Part shown: positions 55,092-63,985 of the stretch, in pieces
Layout: each line of letters starts with the position of its first letter
Position numbering within the stretch: position 1 is the first letter of the stretch
Origin: Iodobacter ciconiae
GTDB lineage: Bacteria > Pseudomonadota > Gammaproteobacteria > Burkholderiales > Chitinibacteraceae
Length of the DNA: 64,000 nt
Direction of reading: 5' to 3'
Assembly (NCBI RefSeq): GCF_003952345.1
Contig: NZ_CP034433.1
Coordinates: forward strand, 806,001-870,000
Program-made: the position numbers and the translations under genes
The notes under the pieces: model-generated
Databases searched by the model: none
Seen by the model: only the letters and a program-made list of their open reading frames with translations
What the model was told of the DNA's origin: nothing

Positions 55092-55175
55092 TGGTGCCCG
55101 GGATCGGACTTGAACCGATACGCCATAAGCGAGGGATTTTAAGTCCCTTGTGTCTACCAATTTCACCACCCGGGC
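55092..55175 (-). tRNA. tRNA-Leu (anticodon UAA)
   Basis: 84 bases including an encoded CCA. The acceptor stem pairs GCCCGGG with CCCGGGC, the anticodon arm is GGGACTTAAAATCCC with anticodon TAA, a short variable arm (class II tRNA) is present, and the T-loop contains GGTTCAAGTCC. The 3' end points toward the integrase remnant, making it the likely attachment site of the former element. Confidence 0.96.
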
Positions 55176-55665
55176 ATTTCAACATCATCGCCTGTATATT
55201 CAACAGGCATAAAGAAATTAATTCAATTTTCTGAGCAATTAGCGTAATTTTTATTTAACACCTATTTGCTGTTTATGCTCGTTTCAAACTACGTCGGCGA
55301 GAACAGGCGTGCATTTTATCGCATTTCGAAATTATTGCAATACCTCGGTAGCAATAACTTTTTATTTTGCTGGAAGTGATTTGGCCGTGTGTTTCAGTTT
55401 TTTTCTCACTAAAGTAGCTAGGTGTTTGAATTATATTAAAAATTATATTTTTTTTTCCTGGCTGGTGTCATTTTACCCAGGCGTGGGGCGGGTAATATTT
55501 TGTTGATTAAAAGGCGTGTGTAAAGCATTTTGTTACCGATAAGCTATTCGGGGGGATCATTTTTTTGATTAATAATATTTTCGTCTGGATATCCTTATAG
55601 CTGCTGGTTTTGTGTAATAGCTTAACTTTACTAGACTTGAGTTTAGTAAAGAAAAGGAGCGTCTC
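55176..55665. promoter_or_regulatory. Intergenic region with an 11-bp hairpin before the FIST gene
   Basis: An AT-rich stretch of 490 bases. CTTTACTAGAC (55626-55636) pairs fully with GTTTAGTAAAG (55641-55651, one G-U pair), loop TTGA. The stem ends two bases before AAGGAG (55654-55659), the ribosome-binding site of the FIST gene. It could be an operator palindrome or an RNA element controlling translation. Nothing else was recognised between the tRNA and the hairpin. Confidence 0.6.
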
Positions 55666-56808
55666 ATGCAAATTGCGCAGATCAAACTAGGGCATTTTAG
55701 TCAGCTTGCTAGCCGGATTGGGGAGCTAAGTGCAATTGATCCCCAGTGGTTGCTGGTGTTTGCCAGTAAAAATTTTCTGGTGGATACACCTTTATTTAGT
55801 GAGTTGCAGCAAAGTTTTCCTTTGGCTGCATTGTTGGGTTGTTCAACCGCAGGAGAGATTTCTGCTGGTGGTGTGAGTGAGAATAGCTGCGTGATTACGG
55901 CTGTTCACTGGCGTTTTGGTGTGCCGCATTGTGCACTGACGCAATTGGAGAATATGCAAGACAGCGAGCAGGCCGGGCAGCGCTTGGCAAGTCAGCTTCA
56001 GATGCCCATGGCGGGAGTTCTACTTTTTGCCCAGGGAGTTCATATTAATGGCAGTGCATTGCTTGCAGGGCTGGAAAGTGGTTTGCCCGCAGGCTTGCCG
56101 ATTATGGGGGGGCTGGCGGGCGATGGTACCGAATTTAATCAAACGGTGGTGCTAAGTCGCGCGGGGGTGAGTGCGAATGGGGCGGTGGCTATGGCGATCC
56201 CTGTCGGGGTCTCTGTAGGGCACGGCTCTTATGGTGGATGGAAGCCTTTTGGCCTGGCCCGGCGGGTTACCCGTCATGAGGGCAATATTTTATTTGAACT
56301 GGATGGTGAGCCTGCTTTGGATGTCTATAAGCGCTACCTGGGGGAATATGCCGAACAGCTGCCTTCTTCGGGCTTATTGTTTCCGTTTGAAATGCTTGCT
56401 CAGGATTATTCCACTGTTGGAGTGGTGCGGACCATCCTAGGGGTTGACGAGGCTAGCGGCAGCTTGATTCTGGCGGGGGATATACTGAGTGATGGTTATT
56501 TGCGCCTCATGCACGCCAGTAATGATGCCCTGGTAGAGGGGGCCGAGTCGGCGGCTCTGGCCGCACAGGGGCCTTCGGGGGAAGTAAGTGGGCTGGGGCT
56601 GCTAGTGAGTTGTGTGGGCCGTAAACTGGTGATGGGGGGGCGCATTGATGAAGAGATAGAAGCCGTTGCCGGGGTGCTGGGGCCGAACATGAGTCTGGCT
56701 GGATTTTATTCTTATGGTGAGATCAGCCCTTTGCAAGGAACATTGGGCTGTAAATTACATAATCAAACGATGACCATCAGTATTTTAAGTGATTCACAGA
56801 ATGAATAG
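55666..56808 (+). CDS. FIST-domain sensory protein
   Basis: A 380-residue protein with FIST-N (about 25-215) and FIST-C (about 220-360) domains, a predicted small-ligand sensor. Recognisable parts are L-L-G-C-S-T-A-G-E-I-S, G-G-L-A-G-D-G and the late M-S-L-A-G-F-Y-S-Y-G-E-I-S-P. There are no membrane segments. Its stop overlaps the start of the histidine kinase gene, so the FIST protein probably supplies the signal for that kinase. FIST proteins elsewhere pair with kinases or cyclic-di-GMP enzymes; amino acids have been proposed as ligands. Confidence 0.9.
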   Translation: MQIAQIKLGHFSQLASRIGELSAIDPQWLLVFASKNFLVDTPLFSELQQSFPLAALLGCSTAGEISAGGVSENSCVITAVHWRFGVPHCALTQLENMQDSEQAGQRLASQLQMPMAGVLLFAQGVHINGSALLAGLESGLPAGLPIMGGLAGDGTEFNQTVVLSRAGVSANGAVAMAIPVGVSVGHGSYGGWKPFGLARRVTRHEGNILFELDGEPALDVYKRYLGEYAEQLPSSGLLFPFEMLAQDYSTVGVVRTILGVDEASGSLILAGDILSDGYLRLMHASNDALVEGAESAALAAQGPSGEVSGLGLLVSCVGRKLVMGGRIDEEIEAVAGVLGPNMSLAGFYSYGEISPLQGTLGCKLHNQTMTISILSDSQNE

Positions 56809-59782
56809 ATTGCTTGCACGTCAGTTAAAGCTTTATCTGGCTTGGGCTGACGAGTCAGCAGTAGAGGCTATGCTGCAAGCTGTAGACCTTGCTGCTGCAG
56901 ACATTGGTGATCCGCCTGTGGCAATGCTGCTGGGTAATTTCAGGCGTTTGTTGCTGGCAATTGATGAATCCTATCAGCTATTTGATCGGGATGTGGCCTT
57001 GGGGTCACGCAGCTTACAAATTAGTTCGGATGAGTTAACTAAAGCCAATAACACTTTACGCCAGGAGGTGCTGGCCCGGCAAAGGGCGATCGATGCTTTA
57101 TGGGAAACGGCCAATCGCTTACAGGCAAGCCTGGGACGACCGGCCCTGGGCAAGGAAAGCGCCGGTCTTGAACAGCTTTCTGTACTGATGGGGAGCTTGC
57201 TAAGCGAGCGTCAGCAGGCAGAAGCCGCATTGCTACAGCAAGAGGTGCAATTTCGTGCCCTGGTGGGCAATATCCCGGGTGTGGTTTTTCGCGGGCAAAT
57301 TGATTATCCACGTGGAATGCATTACATCAATGATGAAATTGAAGTGCTAACCGGCTATGCGTCAGAGAGTTTTCTGTTGCCCCATGTTGTGCATAGTTAT
57401 GGCGCTTTGGTTTTTCAAGAAGATCAGGCTTTACTTGAAAAAACGGTCAACATGGCTTTAACGCAGCAGGACCGTTATTCGGTGGAATATCGGATTTTGC
57501 ATATAAGTGGTGCCGTACGCTGGGTGCTGGAGCGCGGGCAAATTGTTAGAAATGTGGCTCACCAGCCGGAATATCTGGATGGTATTGTTTTTGATATTAC
57601 GGATCAGAAACAGGCTGCTATCCAATTGCGCCAGCTTTCTGCCGCGATTGAGGCTAATCCTGTTCCTGTGCTTATCACAGATGTACAGGGAGAGATTGAA
57701 TATTTAAATCCAAGGTTTGAGCAGACATTCGGGTTTTCATTGGCAGAGATCAGGGGCGAAACACCTAATGTGCTGCTGCCGCTCGAGGCTGATTTGCTGG
57801 CTTATCAGGAGATCTGGCAAAGTTTGTCGTGTGGGGATGAATGGCGCCGGGATATTCGTCATCGCTGCAAGTCCGGGCAATTAATCTGGATGTCCGTTTC
57901 GGTGTCGCCTATTCGGGATGTGGGCGGCAAGGTCACACATTTTGTGGCGGTATATGACAATATTGAGCTGCGTAAGGCTGCTGAAGAAGTACTGATTAAG
58001 GCAAAAGAGGCATCTGATCAGGCCAATCAGCTTAAAAGTGATTTTTTAGCCAATATGAGCCATGAAATTCGTACTCCTATGAACGCTATTATTGGTATGA
58101 CCCATCTGGCTTTAAAAACCGATTTGAATAAACAGCAAAGAGATTATTTAACAAAAACCAGCAGTACGGCTGAATCCCTATTACATATTCTTAATGATAT
58201 TTTAGATTTTTCTAAAATCGAGGCTAATCGCCTACAAATGGAGCAATTACCTTTTCGCCTAGAGTCTGTATTAGAAAAACTAGCTTCTTTACATATATTA
58301 AAGGCTGAAGAAAAAGGCTTGCAATTGCATATCGAGCTGGCTGCAGATTGTGATTTCTCCTTACTGGGAGATTCACTGCGTATTGGGCAAATTTTAAATA
58401 ATCTGGTTGGTAATGCCATTAAATTTACCCCTGAAGGTGAGGTCCGGGTACAGGTTACGCTGCTTGAAGCGCTTGATCAGCGGGTGCATTTACAAATAGC
58501 AGTTAATGACACCGGTATAGGATTAACAGAGGCACAAATTGCTCAGCTGTTTAAGCCGTTTTCGCAGGCAGATAGCTCAACCACAAGGCAATTTGGTGGC
58601 ACGGGCCTGGGCTTGTCAATTTGCAAGTGTCTGGTTGAATTAATGGAGGGGCGTGTCTGGGTTGAAAGCGCGCTTGGCCAGGGCAGTACATTTTATATAT
58701 CCCTGTGGCTAATGCGTTCGGCTGAGCACATTTCGCCCGACAGAGTGAGCGGGCCCGTACAGCGTCTGGATGGTGTACGGATTTTATTGGTTGAAGACAA
58801 TGTGCTTAATCAGCAGGTCGCTTATGAGCTATTAAGCGGCGTGGGGGCTAATGTCATGATTGCCCGGCATGGCGGAGAGGCTCTGGGCTGGTTGTCTATT
58901 GACCCTTTGCCTTGTGATTTGATTTTGATGGATTTACAAATGCCGGTGGTAGATGGTCATCAGGCAACGAAATTGATTCGTTCTGATTCTCGTTTTGATT
59001 CATTAGCAATTATTGCGATGACGGCCCATGCCATGTCAGACGAGCGCCAGCGCTGTTTGGATCTGGGGATGAGTGACTATATTACTAAGCCTATCCAGCC
59101 TAATGAGCTCTTTGCCACCGTGGCTAAATGGGTGGGCAAGTCCATTTGCCCACAGCAGATAAAAAGTGAGCCTGTTTTGATCAGGCCGGTTAATGAATCT
59201 GCTTTACCACAATTGCCCGGAATTAATACACAAGAGGTTTTGCAGCGGCTGGGGGGAAATATTGAATTGGCCAGGCACCTGTTTCAACAGTTTTATCAAG
59301 ATTATCAGCAGGGGGCTGAGTCATTTCAGTTGTTACTAAAAACAGATTGCAAAGGGGCTGAACGTTGGGTTCATTCTATAAAAGGAGTCGCTGGTATTTT
59401 GGGAATGCATGAATTAATACAGGTAGCAGAGCCGCTGGAGCGGCAGCTTTATCTTTATCCTGGGGATGCAGGGGACACTTTTTCTGCTTTTGAAAAAGTA
59501 TTGAATCATATGTTGGATGTGGTGGGACATGGCTATATTCCACCTGCAAAATTACAGAAAGAATTGCGGCTGGATACAGAAAAAGTAGGCTTGTTAATAA
59601 AACAGTTATCAGATCTTTTGGCTGATTTTGATGGTGATTCTGTAGATGTGTATTACCGTTTACGTGAGCAGCTTGAGGGATGGGTTGAATTGGCTGTGCT
59701 TGATCGCTTGGGAGAATCTATCAATGCATTCGATTTTGATAAGGCAATAAAGAACCTCGCCCTCCTTGAGAAAAAACTGTGA
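56801..59782 (+). CDS. Hybrid histidine kinase (PAS-HisKA-HATPase-REC-Hpt)
   Basis: Cytoplasmic hybrid sensor kinase of 993 residues without transmembrane helices. Order: N-terminal unassigned coiled-coil region (1-145), two PAS domains (about 150-275 and 280-400), HisKA with M-S-H-E-I-R-T-P-M (His 421), HATPase (G-I-G-L and G-T-G-L-G-L-S motifs), REC (Asp 711 in I-L-M-D-L-Q-M-P), and Hpt (H-S-I-K-G-V-A-G, His 858). A full His-Asp-His relay within one chain would pass phosphate to the HD-GYP regulator encoded 10 bases downstream. ATG 56801 overlaps the FIST stop; a GTG 12 bases upstream is also in frame. Confidence 0.93.
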   Translation: MNRLLARQLKLYLAWADESAVEAMLQAVDLAAADIGDPPVAMLLGNFRRLLLAIDESYQLFDRDVALGSRSLQISSDELTKANNTLRQEVLARQRAIDALWETANRLQASLGRPALGKESAGLEQLSVLMGSLLSERQQAEAALLQQEVQFRALVGNIPGVVFRGQIDYPRGMHYINDEIEVLTGYASESFLLPHVVHSYGALVFQEDQALLEKTVNMALTQQDRYSVEYRILHISGAVRWVLERGQIVRNVAHQPEYLDGIVFDITDQKQAAIQLRQLSAAIEANPVPVLITDVQGEIEYLNPRFEQTFGFSLAEIRGETPNVLLPLEADLLAYQEIWQSLSCGDEWRRDIRHRCKSGQLIWMSVSVSPIRDVGGKVTHFVAVYDNIELRKAAEEVLIKAKEASDQANQLKSDFLANMSHEIRTPMNAIIGMTHLALKTDLNKQQRDYLTKTSSTAESLLHILNDILDFSKIEANRLQMEQLPFRLESVLEKLASLHILKAEEKGLQLHIELAADCDFSLLGDSLRIGQILNNLVGNAIKFTPEGEVRVQVTLLEALDQRVHLQIAVNDTGIGLTEAQIAQLFKPFSQADSSTTRQFGGTGLGLSICKCLVELMEGRVWVESALGQGSTFYISLWLMRSAEHISPDRVSGPVQRLDGVRILLVEDNVLNQQVAYELLSGVGANVMIARHGGEALGWLSIDPLPCDLILMDLQMPVVDGHQATKLIRSDSRFDSLAIIAMTAHAMSDERQRCLDLGMSDYITKPIQPNELFATVAKWVGKSICPQQIKSEPVLIRPVNESALPQLPGINTQEVLQRLGGNIELARHLFQQFYQDYQQGAESFQLLLKTDCKGAERWVHSIKGVAGILGMHELIQVAEPLERQLYLYPGDAGDTFSAFEKVLNHMLDVVGHGYIPPAKLQKELRLDTEKVGLLIKQLSDLLADFDGDSVDVYYRLREQLEGWVELAVLDRLGESINAFDFDKAIKNLALLEKKL

Positions 59783-59791
59783 GGAAATGTT

Positions 59792-60913
59792 ATGCCCGAT
59801 GCGGAGCAAAATGATCGCCAGATCATTTTGCTGGTGGATGATACACCAGCAAATTTGGCGGTATTGAATGAGTGTTTAAAAGATACCTATAAGCTGCGTA
59901 TTGCAAATCATGGGATGCAGGCTTTAGCGTTGGCCGAGCGAGATCCGGTTCCTGACCTGATTTTGCTGGATGTGATGATGCCTAATATGGATGGGATTGA
60001 GGTTTGTCAGCGTTTAAAGGAAGGAGTGAAGACGAGTGATATTCCGGTTATTTTTTTGACGGCTAAAACTCAGGAAATCGACGAGCTCAGTGGCTTTAAT
60101 GCAGGTGCCGTAGATTATATTCATAAACCGCTCAATCCTGCCATTGTACAGGCCAGGGTAAAAAATCATATTACCATTCAGAATTTAAAAAACTCAATTC
60201 GTCTTCATAATCAAACGCTTGAAGAACGCGTAGAGCAGCGCACTCAAGAGCTGTTAAAGATACAAGACGCTACTATTTTGGCGATGGGGGTGATGGCGGA
60301 GTTGCGCGATGAAGAGACAGGCTTGCATCTGAAGCGTACTCAGGAGTATTTGCGCTGCCTTGCCAGGGCGGTGGCGGATCATCCGCGGTTTGTTGCTCAA
60401 CTTGATCCAGACAGCATTGCAGGGATGGTTAAATCTGCACCTTTACATGATATTGGCAAGGTAGGTGTGCCAGATGCTATTTTGCATAAGCCGGCAAAGC
60501 TGACTGATGAAGAGTTTACCATCATGAAAAACCACCCCACTTATGGTCGTAATATCATTCGTGAAGTGGAGCGAATGTTGGGAGAAGAAAGCGTTTTTTT
60601 ACGTTATGCCCGTGAAATTGCCTATGGGCATCAGGAAAAATGGGATGGGTCCGGTTATCCACAGGGGGCTAAAGGCGACGAGATTCCTTTATCTGCAAGA
60701 CTCATGGCTGTAGCTGATGTGTATGATGCACTGGTTAGCAAACGTGTTTATAAAGCTGCATTTAGTCATGAAACGGCAGTAAATATTATCGTGCAAGGCA
60801 AGGGCAGGCACTTTGATCCCGATTTGGTTGAAGGTTTTATTCAGGTTGCCGAGCAGTTTCAGGCTATTGCGCTGCAGTATGCGGATAAGACTGAAGATGG
60901 TTTGGTTAGCTGA
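59792..60913 (+). CDS. HD-GYP response regulator (cyclic-di-GMP phosphodiesterase)
   Basis: RpfG-type protein (373 aa) with an N-terminal REC domain (phosphoacceptor about D60 in L-L-D-V-M-M-P), a coiled-coil linker with E-E-R-V-E-Q-R-T-Q-E-L, and the HD-GYP domain. Metal ligands H219-D220 in H-D-I-G-K, H-P-T-Y-G, H-Q-E-K-W-D-G-S-G-Y-P (GYP motif) and R-L-M-A-V-A-D-V-Y-D-A are intact, so c-di-GMP hydrolysis is likely. Last gene of the FIST-kinase operon; phosphorylation by the kinase would lower c-di-GMP in response to the FIST signal, with likely effect on motility or biofilm. Confidence 0.94.
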   Translation: MPDAEQNDRQIILLVDDTPANLAVLNECLKDTYKLRIANHGMQALALAERDPVPDLILLDVMMPNMDGIEVCQRLKEGVKTSDIPVIFLTAKTQEIDELSGFNAGAVDYIHKPLNPAIVQARVKNHITIQNLKNSIRLHNQTLEERVEQRTQELLKIQDATILAMGVMAELRDEETGLHLKRTQEYLRCLARAVADHPRFVAQLDPDSIAGMVKSAPLHDIGKVGVPDAILHKPAKLTDEEFTIMKNHPTYGRNIIREVERMLGEESVFLRYAREIAYGHQEKWDGSGYPQGAKGDEIPLSARLMAVADVYDALVSKRVYKAAFSHETAVNIIVQGKGRHFDPDLVEGFIQVAEQFQAIALQYADKTEDGLVS

Positions 60914-60995
60914 TGTTGTAATCTGATGTGGCAATATATAAGCCGCACGTATAGATGGAATATGATGCTGATCTTGAAGTGCAGACATCTTATAG

Positions 60996-61036
60996 AAAAA
61001 GTTAAAGCCCTGATTAATCAGGGCTTTAACTTTTAT
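60996..61036. terminator. Strong bidirectional intrinsic terminator
   Basis: GTTAAAGCCCTGA (61001-61013) pairs perfectly with TCAGGGCTTTAAC (61018-61030), with A-run before and T-run after. It ends the signalling operon on plus and the tRNA operon on minus. Confidence 0.92.
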
Positions 61037-61041
61037 TCTGC

Positions 61042-61115
61042 TGGAGGCGGAGGCCGGAATCGAACCGGCGTAGACGGCTTTGCAAGCCGCTGCATAACCA
61101 TTTTGCTACTCCGCC
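61042..61115 (-). tRNA. tRNA-Cys (anticodon GCA)
   Basis: 74 bases with encoded CCA. Acceptor GGCGGAG, anticodon stem CGGCT/AGCCG with loop TTGCAAA (GCA), and T-arm GCCGGTTCGATTCCGGC. Last of the minus-strand tRNA cluster. Confidence 0.96.
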
Positions 61116-61157
61116 ATGGTTACTTAAATAAAGAACAAGGTCTTTATTTTTAATATT

Positions 61158-61233
<76 letters not shown>

Positions 61234-61260
61234 ATTTGTTGTGTATTGATTTAAAACAAG

Positions 61261-61336
<76 letters not shown>

Positions 61337-61364
61337 ATCTTACTTTATATCTACAACGGTTTAC

Positions 61365-61440
<76 letters not shown>

Positions 61441-61707
61441 GTCACTGCTTATTTTCTTTTCTGTCGTTGCGTCAGAAGAGGAGTCGCATTATGAATATCA
61501 GCCCCTGCTTCGTCAAGCACTATCTGTGCATTTTTCTGCCCTAAAGCGAGGTTAAATGGATAGTGGCTTGATATTTAAAGGCTAAGTTATGTTACGCTTA
61601 CGCCTGCTGATGCTTGCCAGGGATACTGGCAATGTTGTGTGTCGTTGGTAATACTTTATTTTTATGCTGCCGGGATGACGGCAGCGTCTTTCATTGGAGG
61701 ACTTCCC

Positions 61708-62625
61708 ATGTCTAAACGTGTTGTCACGCTTGCGCATTACTATACCCAGCCTGAAATCCAGCAAATGGCCGATAAAGTGGGTGATAGCCTGGAGCTGTCT
61801 CTCTACGCTAAAGAATGCGGTGCAGATGTGATTGTGTTTGCTGGCGTGCGTTTTATGGCTGAAACCGCAAAAATTCTTAACCCGCAGGCCGAGGTGATTT
61901 TGCCTGCCAGTGGTTCTACCTGTTCATTAGTGACCCAAACCGATGTTGCCACCTTACAAAAATGGCGTGAAGAGTACGCAGATTATGTGCATGTTTCTTA
62001 TATTAATTCTTCTGCCGAGCATAAAGCTTTATCGGATTGGATTGTCACCAGCCGTAATGTGGATGACATTATCGCCAGCCTTTATGCCGAAGGTAAAAAG
62101 GTGGCGTTTTCACCAGACCGTAATATGGGCGCTTATTTAAATTTTCAGTATGGCTACGATATGCCGTTGTGGAGTGCAGTGTGCGAAGTGCATGATAAAT
62201 TCAACCAGGTTGCACTGGATGAAGCGTTTGCGGCAGTTGCAGGTGCTAAATACCTGATTGCTCACCCGGAAAGCCCGCTGCCTGTATTGCAGCAGGCCGA
62301 TTATGTGGGCTCCACATCGGGTATGCTGAACTGGGTTAAGGCATTTGATAAAGAGCCCGATGCAGTGATCTTTGTCGCAACCGAAGACGGTATTCTTTAT
62401 AATATGGGCCTTGCCCGCCCTGATCTGAATATCAAACAAGCCCCGATTTATGCGGGTTGTCAGTGTAATTCCTGCCCTTATATGAAAATGAATACTATTG
62501 ATGCAGTTAAGCGTGCTCAGGCAGGTGAGGGAACTCGCATCAATTACCTGAGCAGCAAACAAATGGATAACGCACGCCTGCCGATCGAACGCATGTTGGA
62601 ATTCTCTAAGCGTTATTATCAGTAA
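61708..62625 (+). CDS. nadA: Quinolinate synthase
   Basis: Condenses iminoaspartate and dihydroxyacetone phosphate to quinolinate in NAD synthesis; holds one oxygen-sensitive 4Fe-4S cluster (305 aa). L-A-H-Y-Y-T-Q-P-E-I-Q near the start, the S-G-S-T-C-S-L-V segment and the late C-x-C-N-S-C-P-Y-M-K-M-N region provide the cysteine ligands. ATG 61708 is set by GGAGG seven bases upstream. It is one gene away from an NMN adenylyltransferase fusion, so NAD synthesis genes cluster here. Confidence 0.95.
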   Translation: MSKRVVTLAHYYTQPEIQQMADKVGDSLELSLYAKECGADVIVFAGVRFMAETAKILNPQAEVILPASGSTCSLVTQTDVATLQKWREEYADYVHVSYINSSAEHKALSDWIVTSRNVDDIIASLYAEGKKVAFSPDRNMGAYLNFQYGYDMPLWSAVCEVHDKFNQVALDEAFAAVAGAKYLIAHPESPLPVLQQADYVGSTSGMLNWVKAFDKEPDAVIFVATEDGILYNMGLARPDLNIKQAPIYAGCQCNSCPYMKMNTIDAVKRAQAGEGTRINYLSSKQMDNARLPIERMLEFSKRYYQ

Positions 62626-62644
62626 GCAGTGTTTAAGAAAGAAG

Positions 62645-62670
62645 GGCGGGTCTGTTACCCGCCTTTTTTT
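62645..62670 (+). terminator. Intrinsic terminator after nadA
   Basis: GGCGGGT (62645-62651) pairs with ACCCGCC (62657-62663), loop CTGTT, then seven T. Confidence 0.88.
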
Positions 62671-62745
62671 GCTTTTTAAGTTTGAAGCTTGTGATTTCTT
62701 TCGAGTTTCTTTTCGATATCAGATTAAATGACGGGTGATTGAATA

Positions 62746-63795
62746 ATGCTGGATTACCTCGTATTTATTGGGCGCTTTCAGCCTTTTCATCTTGGGCATT
62801 TGCAGGTGGTTAAGGCGGCTTTAGAGCGGGCGGGAAAATTGATTGTGATTTGCGGCTCGGCTCGTCAGGCAAGGAACCCGCAGAACCCCTGGACGGTACC
62901 TGAGCGCGAAGCCATGCTGCGGGCCGCATTGCCGCCAGAGATGCAGGATAGAGTGTTTGTAGTGGGCTGCTCGGACAGAATGTATAACGATCAGCAGTGG
63001 GTGACCGAGGTACAAAGCCTTGTGGATAAAGTAATCGCGGTGGATACCGCAAGCCTTGGCAGCCGCGAAGCGCAGTTTAAAGTAGGCATTGTGGGCAGCC
63101 GCCGCAGTAAGCACACTTATTACCTCGATCTGTTCCCGCAGTGGCAGCGGGTAGAAGTGCCCGAGATAGCGGGCATTCATGCCTCGCAAGTGCGGCGTAA
63201 TCTGTTTGCCGATGGCGGGGCAGGGCTTTGCGCCGATAAACTACCTGCGCCTGTCTACGAGTCCTTGCAAGCCTTTCGTACAGGGGATATTTATTTCAAT
63301 CTGGAAGCAGAATGGCGCTTTGTGCAAGATTATCGCAGGGCGTGGTCGGCGGCGCCCTATCCACCCACTTTTGTAACCGTAGATGCCGTGGTGATTCACT
63401 CCGGGCATATTTTACTGGTGCGGCGCAAAAATTTGCCCGGGCGAGGGCTGTGGGCCTTGCCGGGCGGTTTTATTAATCAGGATGAGCTGGTAAAAGACGC
63501 TGTGATTCGGGAGCTGCGCGATGAAACACGTTTAAAAGTGCCTGCGCCAGTGCTGGCAGGATCAATTCGCTCTTCACGGGTCTTTGATCACCCGCACAGA
63601 TCATTGCGCGGGCGCACCATTACCCATGCTTTTTTAATTGAGCTCACCCCAACCGGCGAGGGCCTGCCCAAGGTGCGTGGGGGTGAAGATACAGAAAGGG
63701 CAAAGTGGGTGCCGCTGTTTGAATTTAACCGCATGGAAGCCGAGTTGTTTGAAGACCATTTCTATATTGTGAATTGGTTTTTAGGGCAGATTTAA
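62746..63795 (+). CDS. nadM: Bifunctional NMN adenylyltransferase / Nudix hydrolase
   Basis: Fusion of a NadM-type nucleotidyltransferase (about 1-190; G-R-F-Q-P-F-H-L-G-H at residues 9-18, and a late I-H-A-S-Q-V-R-R-N-L) with a Nudix domain (about 205-345). The first makes NAD from NMN and ATP; the second is usually an ADP-ribose pyrophosphatase. The Nudix box G241-x5-E247-x7-R255-E-L-x-D-E260 keeps the metal-binding acidic residues but has T-R-L in place of the usual T-G-L (or similar Gly) at its end. Both halves are 349 residues together, as in cyanobacterial and some proteobacterial fusions. Confidence 0.93.
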   Translation: MLDYLVFIGRFQPFHLGHLQVVKAALERAGKLIVICGSARQARNPQNPWTVPEREAMLRAALPPEMQDRVFVVGCSDRMYNDQQWVTEVQSLVDKVIAVDTASLGSREAQFKVGIVGSRRSKHTYYLDLFPQWQRVEVPEIAGIHASQVRRNLFADGGAGLCADKLPAPVYESLQAFRTGDIYFNLEAEWRFVQDYRRAWSAAPYPPTFVTVDAVVIHSGHILLVRRKNLPGRGLWALPGGFINQDELVKDAVIRELRDETRLKVPAPVLAGSIRSSRVFDHPHRSLRGRTITHAFLIELTPTGEGLPKVRGGEDTERAKWVPLFEFNRMEAELFEDHFYIVNWFLGQI

Positions 63796-63946
63796 GGTTA
63801 AAAGACTATTGGCATATTGATAATATGCTTATTTAAAGTTTTTTGGGATCTGGTGCCAGGGCATTAGGAAAGCATTTGAATTGATAGAAAAAGGTCGTTG
63901 CCAGTGAATTAAAAGAGATGGGTGAATTTTGATTGAGCTGTTGATT

Positions 63947-63980
63947 AAAAAAGCCTGCATCACAAGATGCAGGCTTTTTT
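63947..63980. terminator. Bidirectional intrinsic terminator at right edge
   Basis: AAAAAAGCCTGCAT (63947-63960) pairs with ATGCAGGCTTTTTT (63967-63980), loop CACAAG. Confidence 0.9.
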
Positions 63981-63985
63981 ATGAC

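Noticed and set aside
55309..55506. 65-codon frame between tRNA-Leu and the FIST gene
   Set aside because: Phe-rich translation of AT-rich spacer, no ribosome-binding site and no family.
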